The translations under genes were made by a program, and so were the position numbers. Positions 22,262 through 33,124 of a DNA stretch of 64,000 nucleotides are shown here, piece by piece. This stretch comes from Cocos nucifera (Eukaryota; Streptophyta; Magnoliopsida; Arecales; Arecaceae). Within the stretch, counting starts at the first letter, position 1, and each line of letters starts with the position of its first letter. Below the pieces are notes generated by a model. The model did no database searches. It had not been told where the DNA came from and saw only the letters and a program-made list of their open reading frames with translations. The DNA lies in NCBI GenBank assembly GCA_006176705.1, contig QRFJ01005920.1:141503-205502 (forward strand), in the 5' to 3' direction.

Positions 22262-23700
22262 TGTAGAAAATGGTTAGATGTCGGAGCATGTTAGAGTTAA
22301 GGAAGATGAGGTCGTCAATAAGACCTGCAAGATGAAGTCCAAATCGAAGGTGGATGGCTCCGGTAGGATCCTCTGACGATCAAGTTAGTTTTCTAGCCAA
22401 TAAAAATGGAGTACTCAAGAGAATGTAAGCGGAGATGAGAGTTTAGAAAGGAAGATGTATCTAAAGGATCTTTTATATAGGCAGAGCCCATAATAAAATA
22501 AAAATGATAGCCATAATCGAATGTCAGTAGGTCGTTCAGGCCATGTGGAGTTTGTTATGGAGAGTGGACTATCATTGTCGTAACTTGTAGGTAGCTGAGT
22601 TTTATTTGCTAAAGTTCGAATGAGTGATCGGAGACTTCTATATCTATTAGTAAGTTGTTCCTATTGGGATGGAGAACTCGAAGTCGGATCAGCCGAACTT
22701 GAAGATTGGCTTCTAAGTAATAAGCGGCAGACCCACAGTTGGTTAGATTTTATCAGTGCTGCTTATGATAGCTTTAAGGAGCTTGATCGAGATAGTAGAG
22801 ATTCAAGATCGGCCAGAAGCCTGGATGGGTGACTGCCAAGACTCATGGCTTCTCGTTGGAGCCATTTTGGCTATTCTTAGGAGTTCGACTGGCTAGGATC
22901 CTTGATGCAAAAGTGCCAAGATCTACCACTCATAGGGCAAAGTAGAAGAATTCAGTTGGAGAGGAATTCGATTGGCCAAGATTCTTGGTTTCTGAGATTG
23001 ATGAGATCTGCCATTTGCAGTGATGGAACTCGACCAGGAGGAGTTCGGCCATCTTCAAGATCGGCCACTAGACGAGGTCGGGCTGCATTGAGATTTTATA
23101 TTGGGAGTCTTGCTGTCCATCTTGAGCTAAAGATCAGAATTAGTTGAATGAAGGCTCCTTTAGCTATTCAAGTTCATCCCGATGATGTCCATCATGCCTT
23201 TGGCAGGTTCTACAATCATTGGAAGAGAGTTGATAGTTGATGTTAAGAAGTTCATCCAACGTACCAGGTTTAAAGGCCGATCTTCTTAAATTGGGTTGGA
23301 GCTAGAAAGTAACTTGGTCAAAGTTTGGACATGGTTGCCACAACTTCGAACAGAGCTATATTGAGGTTGGACATCTCACTGGACTTCGACGAAAGCTACT
23401 TTATCTCCAACACTTGTCCTCCTAATCTTGAGTTTCAAGTTTGAATGAAGGGAGTATAAAACTGTGACTGTTGAAGTCCTTTTCGAGCTTTCTACTCTTG
23501 AAAGGTGAAAAGTCTTGGCATATTTGAATTGGCATCGAAGTTTTCTTAACACCGAATGATTCAAAAAGACCTCTACTTTCGAAATTCTCTCTATTGCAAA
23601 GCTCTATGTACAGTAACCATAAATGCCTTGTCAGATGTTGGCTGCAAGCATGATGATCGAGACACATTGTAGATGAAGACTGGGCGGAGGAGGTTTGCAA
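22262..23700 (-). mobile_element. Probable LTR of a Tat-type Ty3/gypsy element (3' LTR on minus strand)
   Basis: The stretch has no coding signal and changes composition from the CACTA DNA. On the minus strand, CTATATAAAAG (plus-strand 22473-22483) is a good TATA box. The sequence starts TGTAGAAAATGG at 22262. In Tat-clade elements an extra antisense gene lies between pol and the 3' LTR; the gene that follows here on the plus strand has the domain known from such genes, so a minus-strand element with its 3' LTR here is the simplest reading. The partner LTR is outside the window, so limits and identity are tentative; the right limit is approximate. Confidence 0.45.
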
Positions 23701-26245
23701 TCATAACCACTTTTGACCTTCTCTGACTATTTAAACACCTTCTTCTTCCCAACTTTCTATTTTCGCCTATGATTTTCTTCTCCATCTTCTTCCGTCCTTC
23801 GTCTTCCTCTAGCCCAAGCACCCCGATCATCCCCTTTCATCATTTCTCTGGTCGTCGACGCCTCTCCCATCCACCTTCCATCTTTCCAACCATCTTCTTA
23901 AACTCTCTAACTAATTTAGATTAGCCTCCTAACCCTTTTTCTACATTTGCTCTAGGGTATTTTTCTTTACTATCCTTTGAAAGCTAATTCGGGTTTCTTC
24001 GTCGATTTTTTCCAATTTTAGGATTTTTTTTAAGTTTAGTTTGATCCAAATATCTTTTGAAATATTTTGGTCTTTTGATTCTAGGAGTTCAGCCCACTCG
24101 AGCTCGTCAAATCCTCATCTTAGGAAAATTGCCGAACCTATAGGAACACCTCATCCAACATTTATTCCCGAAAAGTATTCCTTGCTCTTTGCATTCTAAA
24201 GATCTTTCTCTAATCAAAATATAGTATAGAGTCCTCTTGAAATATGAACTAGAGCTTTCCAAGCCAAGCGGCCGAGCTTGCGCTCCTCCCCCAAGTTGCT
24301 TCTATTTGTACACTGAAGCCCTTCGTGCTGGACTCCGACTCTTCATTTCTTCTTTTGTTATAGCCCTCTTTCGATTCGTATATATTTCTTTTGCCTCTAT
24401 GGCCCCGAACTCATTTTGATTCATCATAGAATTTCTTTTTCTTTACATCTCGGTCAAGGTCCAACCTATCATTTTCTTGTCTCGTAATTATTTCACCTTC
24501 AAACATCATTCCACCACCAAAGATTGATGGTACATGTCCTCCCAGTTTGGCAAGAAGGGGTTACTTAAGAGTGCCCCTTCTTCCATTCATAACTAGAAGG
24601 AGAAATTTTTCTTTATTTTCTATCTTTCTTTGGAATTAGGACTTCCTCCTTGGGGGTAGCTACGAGATTCGGTCAGCCAAGCTCCGAGGTTAGAGAGAGA
24701 TGACCTAGACTTGGCTAGAAAATTAAGAAATTATCGAGCTTCTCGATTATCTAAATTGCTAGAAGATCAGACTTTATTTAACCTCGGCTTAAGTCTCCTT
24801 GATCCAGCAGGTATATATTCATATCTTGTTAGTTATGCTTTATCCTTTCTTCTAACTTTGGTCTTCTTACTGCTGTAGAGATGACTCCAGAAGAACTGGA
24901 CTAGTTAACTAAAGGAATCAAAGCCCTAAAAAGAAAGGATGGTGGTTCTTCAAGGGAGTCGTCGAAGCGAGCGAGGGTTGAAGATCCAAGCTCGGCCTTA
25001 CTGACCCAGGCAGCCCCTGCCCTGAAAATGGCTGTAGTTGCATCGAGCTCAACTTCATCCAATGAAGCTGCTACCTCCATGACTCTCAAGAGTAGGGGAG
25101 AGTGGTGGAGAAGAGAAAAAGGAAGGCTATCGCTAAAAAAGTCAGGAGCACTAGAGAGTCCGGTGGCAACAACAGCTCCAACCAGGAGCAAGGTTTCTTG
25201 GATAACTAGGAGGTCGTCCAACCCCTAATGGAAGGTAGTGTCCTTCCATATCTTCTTGAGAGGATGATCCACACAAATGATGAGGAGAGAAAAGAGATTC
25301 TTAAGCAGCTTTCGTTGAGGTAATCAATCTTTCCTTTGAGCTTGGTTTAATATTAGTAAACTTGCAACCACAACTTACATTCTATCATTTGTAGTTGGGA
25401 CATCATCTGTACACCCATGTAGACGTATTGAACCTTCATAAAGCCAAGGCTTCGAAAGCAATCAAAGAAGCCTAGGTGGAGGCTAAGAATGCCCAGACCG
25501 AGGTCGAGCACTTAAGAAAGGCTCACTCTGCTGAGATTGGGTGCCTTCAAGAAGCACTCCAAAAAGAAGAATAGACATCGGTAGAACTGAAAGGCCGCCT
25601 TGATCCTGGAGGAGAACAAATGGAGGGAGGCCGAGGAGGAGGTCAGTTTCGAAAAGGAGCGGGTCGTCTAATCCTTCAAGTCTTCAAAGGAGATGGAGGA
25701 TATCAAGATAGCTTTCGCTCAGGAGGCCTTCCTCAAGGGGTTCAAGGTCTGTTAGAGGAGGATGGCATGGAAAAATTCCTAGAGATGGATCTTGACTTCT
25801 TGGTAGAAGACTCCTTTAATGATGAAGCAGGACCTTCAGCTGCTAGTGCCAAAATTTCTCTTGATGTGCCTATTATCGCCAAGCTCGTTAAAGAGCCAAC
25901 CTCTGCAAAAGAAGCACCAAGCTTCCCACTATTCTTCCTTTGAGGTGGAACCATTACCACAGGGTATTTCTTTGAAGATCCAAATTAAGAATTTGAGAAA
26001 GTAGGTTCATCAGAAAAGAAGGAAATTGAAGAAGCTTGATGATGAGCCCCAAAAATCAAAGAAAAATTACATCAAAGCTACCGTCGAAATTAAGTAGCTC
26101 ATCAATCATCTAAGCAGTTTTTCAAGGAATACATCTTTAAAAAATACCATCTAACTGAAGAATTGGAACGAGCAAGGAAAATTGCTGGTGAGAAGGCATG
26201 GACTTCAACTACCAGAATTTGTTCTCTCGAGGTCGAGCTTCATGA
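23701..26245 (+). pseudogene. Spliced-looking gene with 'putative gypsy type transposon' domain and coiled coil, 5' part
   Basis: A TATA-like CTATTTAAAC (23727-23736) and a pyrimidine-rich leader precede it. Readable blocks: SNPHLRKIAEPIGTPHPTFI (about 24105-24165); then KPSGRACAPPPSCFYLYTEA and ALRAGLRLFISSFVIALFRF (24255-24375), the core of the plant domain Pfam calls putative gypsy type transposon (PF04195, from memory); then W-M-S-S-Q-F-G-K-K-G-L and SSIHN (24525-24590). Likely introns are GTATAT...CTGTAG (24811-24878) and GTAATC...TTGTAG (25320-25393). The exons between encode a Lys/Ser-rich stretch (KALKRKDGGSSRESSKRARV) and then a long charged coiled coil. Stops (SF*F, D*W, N*K, ELD*L) show decay. 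The gene is cut at 26245 by copia B and resumes at 48068. Function is unknown; such genes are known as extra, often antisense, genes of Tat elements. Confidence 0.68.
26241..26245. repeat. Target-site duplication of copia B, left copy (CATGA)
   Basis: The right copy is TGTGA at 48068-48072 (two transitions). Removing the element and one copy restores an open frame across the junction (ELH then EARKRINQL). Confidence 0.75.
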
Positions 26246-28743
26246 TGAAGGAACCAGATCTAGGATTTTAGGACTAGATCTTAAACCTTTTTCAAGATCA
26301 AGCAGTAGAAGACTAAAATAAATCAAAATTTATTTTATAAAAATAAATAACACCTAGATCTAAGAACCTATTACATTATTAAGGCATGATATTAAATCAA
26401 AAATTAAAATACATAAAGAAAAAAAAAATATTGATCATATCAACATGCATCTACACTACATCTAATGCAGGTATGTAATAATAGATTAGATCTATATTAC
26501 CTAGGTAAGTTAGATGTTCTAAGTTGCTGATCCGGGCTTAAGGATGGTGCTCCAAGCTGCACACATGTCTGGCCTCTAAGGGATGTCCACACGAACCCAC
26601 GAATCTCAATCAGAAGTCCTATGCAGGAAATCAGCACAGTATGCTAGTACTGTGCTGATCCTCTTTTGACAGTCGATCCAGTGCTTTCTTCTTCTGAATT
26701 TAGACTTCTTCAAAGAATATAAGAAAGAGAAGAGATTTTAGATTTGAGACACTCTCAAAAAAATCTCAAGAAGAGGAGGAGAAGAGAAGAACAAAGCAAC
26801 CCTAGAAGAAGACCCTCTTCTTCTTTTTTGTTCTCTCACCTAGACATCCAGATTAGTGTCTATGAAAATCCAATGCCCAAGAGGTCTCTCACCCTAGTAT
26901 TCACATGCCCAAAAGCACTCTCCAAGGTCTAGAATATGTCCAAAAATCAGCTCAAAATTTGTCCTATATAATGAGTTATAGAAGAGTCCTTATTGGGTCA
27001 AATTTTTAGACTAGGAAAGAACCAATATGGCAACTAGTTGGGGTGCCCAATACTTGAGCTCCCCTTCCTATCTTTTTGCTGTGGACCATAAGAGAGAGGC
27101 ACACAAAAATACTAATAAATCCATGAAAATTTTAGAGAAATTTCTGGGTTGTGGGCAGCACAAATAAGGAAGAAGTTTTGGTTACAACAAACTTTATCTA
27201 ACAGAGTTTGATTTCAAAACAACTAACCTATTTGACTTGGTCCACAATAAGATTGCCATATAATAAAGAAAGAGAGCAAGTGGGCATGTGTGAAGGGCCT
27301 GGGAGAAGTGGATTCCCTGAACAAATAAGAGGAATAAGGCATGGGTAGGGCATGGGAGTCCAAGTGGTGCAAGGTAAGAAGTCCTAGTTTTACTAGAACT
27401 TCTATTTTGACTTGGTCAAATAAGCTATTTGAACCAAATAAAATCTAAATTAATTCAACCCAATTAGAATAGATCTTAGTATAATTAAGATCTTTATTAA
27501 ATTAGATTAAATCAAATTTAATTCAAATTTAATATCTAATCGAATTAGAAATTGGATTGATACTAATCCTAATTGAACTAGGTTTAGTTCTTCTTTGCAA
27601 TTGGCTTATCCAATAAATCAATTGAACTTGATCCAATCAAGCCCAAACTAAATCTAATTAAATCATATTTAATTAAACTTAATCTAATCCCTCTAGCATA
27701 ATCTAATTAAACCAATTAATAATCAAATTATTAATCGATCCTCCTGCAACATTTGTACTAGGTTAAACATCAATCATATTGATTACTTAATCTTAGAACG
27801 ATTCTCAATCATTGATCAACCATCCAATCGGATCATGAATCTAATGTGTGAGACCCCATAGGTCTGAACCTAAGCTGATCGTATAGGAACAAATTTTTAT
27901 ACCAATTGAAGTGATCATCTAGCAATGGTACCTGACAGTCGGATAGGTCGAATGTGTAGAACAACATCCTTAGAATCCATGTGGATATAGTTTTTATATA
28001 ATTCATTCCCTTGACCAAAATGCTCGTAGGATACCTTAGAGTTCAACTGTCAACTCTGATAAGGCTGTCTATATTATATTTTAAAATATCAAATCCATCT
28101 CATAGATTATCCTAGCTAAGTTTTGCTATATTGAAATACAGTGGTACATTCTTCTCCAACTCTTGAAGTGGTCAATTCCATCTTGATCGCACACCAACTT
28201 CATAAGTACTTGATTATGCCTAGAAGCCTTCCATTACTAAATTAGAAATTCAATTAGTCCAGTACCAAAGAATAGTGAGTTGCTTGCAAGCTACTGAGGT
28301 GATCTTAGATCTAAGAGATACTTATATCTATATCCCATCAGAGACATTCTCGACAGCAGAATGCTCTGAAGTTGGTCACGTTCAGTGATGATGTACCCCT
28401 ATATCTCACCTATATGCCATACCAATATCTCCATAATTCTTGGTTAAGAAGACAACCAACCTATATGGCATACGGCGACCTATGCATGATAGACGCTGTG
28501 ATCCTAAATAATAGCCTATCATTTGGTCGTGAATTATTTTAAGGATTAATCAATAAATCCTCTCTTTATCGAACCTAAATAATCCTAAGTGCTTCATCAC
28601 AACAATGGAGTTCATTAGAAGATAAAAAACTTATGATGAAAAATATCAAAAATATATTTTATTAATTAATGAATCAATTATAATTACAATATAGCTCAAC
28701 CATTAATAAGCTGACAATTGACTTTGGAACATATTTTTCAACA
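26246..28743 (-). repeat. Copia B 3' LTR
   Basis: It aligns with 45582-48067. A minus-strand TATA (TTATATAG; plus 26964-26971) is conserved at 46296-46303. A near-perfect hairpin (GAAGTCCTAGT, 3 nt, ACTAGAACTTC) is at 27378-27402. Confidence 0.93.
26964..26971 (-). promoter_or_regulatory. TATA box in copia B LTR
   Basis: Minus-strand TTATATAGG, conserved in both LTRs. Core promoter role inferred. Confidence 0.5.
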
Positions 28744-28755
28744 ACTTTCACTTGT
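28744..28755 (-). promoter_or_regulatory. Polypurine tract of copia B
   Basis: Minus-strand ACAAGTGAAAGT directly before the 3' LTR, nearly identical to that of copia A. Confidence 0.7.
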
Positions 28756-28762
28756 CCTAAAG

Positions 28763-29400
28763 CTACTCGACATAGTATCTAATACCCATCTTCGACTTAT
28801 GATTGTCGAACTCTTTTACCACTAGGATTTTAGTGAAGGGATCGGTCAGGTTCTTCTTTTCGTCGATCTTCTGAAGGTCGATGTCACCTTGATCCAAGAT
28901 CTTCTGGATCAGGTGGAAGCAATACAGAATGTGCTTCATCCACTGGTGTGCCTTGGGTTCCTTCGCCTGAGCTATGACACCAGTGCTGTCATAATAGAGC
29001 AAGACTGGACCATCTAGGATGGATGCTACTCTAAGCTTGGTGATAAATTTCCTCAGCCACATAACTTTCTTTGCGACATCTGATGCTGCGATGTACTCTA
29101 CTTTGCAAATAAAGTCTGCCATAGTATGTTGCTTGAAACTCTTTCAGCAGATAGCTCCACCATTCAGAGTAAAGATATATCCTAACATGCTACTGCTATC
29201 ATCATGGTCAGATTGAAAATCGAAATCTATAAACCCCTAAGTTTCAGATCTGACTCATCATAAACTAATCATTGGTCCTCAGTATTTCTCAAATACTTAA
29301 GGATGGTTTTAACCACTTTTTAATGATTTTCTCTAGGATCAGACTGGTATCTACTCACTACTCTTAGTGAGTATGCCACGTCTTGGTCTCGTACATGTCA
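28763..29400 (-). pseudogene. Copia B RNase H
   Basis: The main readable piece (29122-28763) has CKVEYIAASDVAKKVMWLRK (Glu of the E-x2-Y-x-A-x3-A block), GPVLLYYDSTGVIAQAKEP (catalytic Asp in YYDS) and the terminal IDLQKIDEKKNLTDPFTK block, ending near the polypurine tract as expected for copia. Upstream, 29400-29123 is degraded. RNase H would remove the RNA strand during reverse transcription. Confidence 0.92.
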
Positions 29401-30480
29401 TAGGCATACATAATAGATCACACTATCAAAATATATGAGACTCTACTCATATGCTCTCTCTCCTCAGGAGTTGTTGGACAATCCTTCTTAGAGAAAAAAA
29501 TTCCATGGCCTATCGGAAAGATAGTCCTTTTTTTAAAATTCTCCATGTTGAATCTCTTCAGCACAGTATCTATGTACATGGACTGGGATAACCCAAGCAT
29601 CTTTTTAGATCTATCCTTATAGATCTTTATCCCTAGGATGTAGGATGCTTCATCCAAGTCCTTCATGAAGAACTGAGATGATAACCAAACTTTTATTTTC
29701 TACAGTATGGGGATGTCATTCTCGATTAAGATAATATCATCCACGTACAAGATAAGGAATACCACTGCTGGACCATTTGCCTACTTGTACATGCAGGGCT
29801 CTTCTCTATTCTTAACGAAGCCATACGTTTTGATCACCTTATCAAAATGCATGTTCCAACTCCAAGATGCCTGCTTCAATCCATAAATGGATTTCTAAAG
29901 CTTGCACACCTTGGACTCATCTATGGATGTGAACCCCTCAGGTTATATCATATACACCTCTCCGGTCAGCTCTCCATTCAAGAAAGCTATTTTCACATCC
30001 ATCTCCCAGATTTCATAATCCATATGGGTAACTATCGCAAGCATTATCTGAATGGATTTGAGCATTGCCACAGGGAAGAACGTCTCATCATAGTCAATAC
30101 CATAATGTTAACAATATTCCTTGGCAACCAGACGGGCTTTATATATCTCCACCTATCCATCTATGCCTCTTTTTCTTTTGAAGACCCACTTACATCCAAT
30201 GGGTTTAATCTCTTCAGTGGGTCAACCAATGTCCACACATCATTGACCTTCATGGACTCTATTTTGGATTTCATGACCTCAAACCATTTTTCGAAATCAG
30301 ATCTCTGCACAGCATTCATATAGGTGATCGGATCCTCATCATTCTCATCGAGTTCGATGGGATTATCGTTCTAGACTAAGAAATCATAGTATCTATCTGG
30401 ATGATGCGGTATTCTACCAAATCACCTTAATAATGCAAGTATACTAGACTCCAGATCTGATCTAATCAAATCTTACTCAG
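29401..30480 (-). pseudogene. Copia B reverse transcriptase, decayed
   Basis: Contains MKDLDEASYILGIKIYKDRSK and LGLSQSMYIDTVLKRFNMEN (29666-29520), the YVDD motif at plus coordinates 29736-29747 (ILYVDDIIL), and further upstream the WKVCKLxKSIYGLKQA-type and KPIGCKWVFKRK-type blocks in broken frames near 29880 and 30190. Several stops and frameshifts are present; the YVDD box is intact. Confidence 0.9.
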
Positions 30481-31531
30481 GTTCAGCTATAGATGTTAAT
30501 TTTTCTACCTATTGAACTTCAACAAGTTTAACCTTAGAGGCAATAGTTCTTTTACCAAGAAACTTCTTTTTCAAAAAGATTGTCTTAAGGCTGACGAACA
30601 TCTTTTGTTCATCAGCATGGTAGAAATAGTATCCTTTGCTCTCTTTTCGGTACTCTATGAATATGCACTTATCAGACCTAGGTCCAAGTTTATCTGTAAC
30701 TAACCATTTGACATAAGTCGGGCACCCCCAAGCCAGAAGGTGTGAAAGTGCTGGCTTACGTCTTATCCATATCTCATATGAAGTTTTAACTATAGACTTA
30801 CTTGAAATCCTATTTAATAGATTGCAAGCCGAATCAAGTGCATATCCCTAGAAAGATTTCGGTAACCTAGCAAAATCCATCATGGATCGAACCATATCTA
30901 ATAGAGTCCGATTCCTTCTTTCAGACACACCATTATGTTATGGTGTTCCTAGAGGAGTCCATTAGAAGAGAATTTCATTTTTTTTTCAGATATGTAAGAA
31001 ACTCATCGAAAAGGTATTCTCCTCCTCGGTTAGATCGAAGAGTTTTAATACTCTTTTCAATTTATTTTTCTACTCCATTTTGGAATTATTTGAATATTTT
31101 AAATGAATTCGACTTGTATTTCATCAGATAGACATATCCATATCTAGATAGATTATCTATGAAAGTGATAAAGTAAAAATATCCACCTCTAGCACTATGC
31201 TCATTGGTCCACATACATCAGTATGTACTAGACCTAAGAGCTCAGTGGCTCTCTCATCTTTTCTAGTAAAAGATGACTTGATCATTTTACCAAGAAGACA
31301 TAACTCACCAGTTGGAAGTGATTCACAATCACTAACTTCAAGGATTCTCTTTTGAGTCAACCTGTTTATCCTATTCTTGTTTATATGACCTAGCCTATAG
31401 TGCCATAAATAGATATCTGACACACTATCTAATTTAGGATGCTTGCTAGTTGAATAGACTATATTAATAGATTGTGATAGCATATACATACCATTATTTA
31501 AATATTCATAAAAAATAGTAACATCATTCAT
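30481..31531 (-). pseudogene. Copia B integrase, decayed
   Basis: The N-terminal part (31531-31157) has DIYLWHYRLGHINKNRINRL (GAG-pre-integrase), then CLLGKM and LLGLVHTDVCGPMS with the first catalytic Asp. Downstream minus-strand fragments correspond to the catalytic Glu block (NGVSERRNR-like near 30915), and to the FWxYALxxAxYLLNR and FGCPAYVK-type C-terminal segments near 30800 and 30720. Frames are broken by stops. Confidence 0.9.
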
Positions 31532-31538
31532 AATGATA

Positions 31539-31853
31539 TTATAAATTTATATTTTTAATTAAAATTTTATCATTATTTTTGGCTAGAAGGCCTACAGAAA
31601 TGACATATAAAAAGAAACTAGGATAGAAATGACAATCATAAAGAACAATGGTATGGAATTTAAATACAAATTTTAGGATTTCTAAAGCTAGAACTCGAAC
31701 TGATCTTTTATCTCCAATGTTCAGGAACATTTTACCTTGCTTGAATCTCCTACTGACCTGCAACTCCTGCAACAAATTGCAAATATGGTAAAAACTACTG
31801 GTATCCAATACCCAGTCAATAATATCATAAATAGAAAAATTACGAGTTATCAT
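31539..31853 (-). pseudogene. Copia B aspartic protease
   Basis: IIDWVLDTSSFYHICNLLQE corresponds to the WVLDTGSSYHICN active-site block; Gly after Thr is changed to Ser, so activity is doubtful. VLYDCHFYPSFFLYVISVGLL is the second conserved block. It sits between gag and integrase, as in all copia elements. Confidence 0.88.
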
Positions 31854-31859
31854 ATAAAT

Positions 31860-32730
31860 ACCTTGCCCAGCAATAGCTTGCTTCTTTCTCTACCTGTTTA
31901 GATCCAAAAAGGCAATGTACTGAGGACAGTTCCTCTTTCAGTGCTCTCGCTTCTTATAAAAAAAATCATTCAGCTTGACTCTTATCGGATTTGATCTTCC
32001 TGATCTGATTCTGCACAGATGTCTTAGCTTGAACTTGCAACTTCTATGCCTTCTTCTTCTTGTTCTTCTTTTCTTTTCTAAAGGGTTGAGAACCAGAAGA
32101 TGAACCTCCCACTAAGTTCACCGACTCCTTGTGGAGTTGGTGATCCTTCTTAAAGTTCTGAAGCAATCCCAGTAACCCGTGGTAGTCAACTTCAGGCTTC
32201 GTCATTCTATAATGAGTGATGAATGAGAGATAGGACTTCAACAGTGAGTTTAGTATTACATCTTTTTTAAACTGCTTATGCAAGAAAAAGCCAAGCTTGC
32301 TCAATCACTCTGTTAGCTCGATCATGTATATTATACGATCAATGACAGAGGCATCGTCCTGCATCCTGGCATTGAAGATGGCATAACTAATCTTATGCCT
32401 TTCAATATCATCGAGTCTGCCAAAAGAATCCTCCAACACTTGAAGCATATCTTTTGACTGAGCTGTCTCAAATCTATGACTGAACTCATCTCTCATGGCA
32501 GCTAGCATAATGCAGTACACCATAGTTCAATTACTAAGCCACTTCTAGTAAGTATATCTAATTGTTCCACATGCATTGATAGTTGGCTCCTCAGGTGTAG
32601 GATCCGTTAACACATATAGGATCCGTTCATGCTTTAGGACTATCTTCAACTTTCGCTACCAGCTACGAAAGTTGGATCCTACCAACTTATCATTATCCAA
32701 CAATGATCGAAGCGATAAAAAAGTGACCAT
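31860..32730 (-). pseudogene. Copia B gag with zinc-knuckle remnant
   Basis: Start ATG at plus 32728-32730 gives SLRSLLDNDKLVGSNFRSW and KLKIVLKHERILYVLTDP, followed by a TAG at 32545-32547 (context TY*KWL), then LAAMRDEFSHRFETAQSKDM and the gag core (32523-32305), then DVILNSLLKSYLSFI and a basic tail (32304-32044). The knuckle near 31935-31960 reads FFYKKREH*KRNCP: the second Cys is Tyr and a TGA replaces Trp. The TAG, the Tyr and the TGA are shared with copia D. Confidence 0.9.
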
Positions 32731-33124
32731 ATCTGCATAAAAAAAATCATAACCTAATTAGTAATTAATTTATTAAATCTAAAAATTTAGATTTTAATCA
32801 AAAGATTCTTTCATTATTTTATTCAAATGATAGCCTCTACCTCTAATTCAGAAATTATCTAATTCCTTAGTGGGTACTAGAATTCACACAGGCTGTGCAC
32901 GAGTCCAACTTTGGTTGGCCAACCCATGTATATCTAAGGATAGATTCATAACCAATTGTTGCTCCAAATAATTTTTAGTAATTAAATTTTTGCTCTAGTC
33001 CCTAATTAGTAAGCTTTGGCCTCCACTGAAAAGGTCCAATTAGATCCAACCATTAACATGACCATACTTGGTTGATCAAACCAATAAATGATTAAGCCCA
33101 ACTTTGGTTGGCTAATCAATCCAC
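32731..33124 (-). other. Copia B leader, part next to gag (left of copia D)
   Basis: Non-coding. On the minus strand it includes GATTAGCCAACCAAAGTTGG-like phrases also found in the copia D leader near 37070-37280, supporting common family membership. It ends at the copia D insertion. Confidence 0.75.
33120..33124. repeat. Target-site duplication of copia D, left copy (TCCAC)
   Basis: Right copy TCCAT at 44054-44058; one transition. Confidence 0.75.

Noticed and set aside
23701..26245. A host protein-coding gene with introns
   Set aside because: The domain is known from mobile-element genes, stops are frequent and the flank looks like an LTR, so a host gene is less likely.
29847..30323. 158-codon plus-strand open frame
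   Set aside because: Antisense to the copia B RT; no domain of its own.
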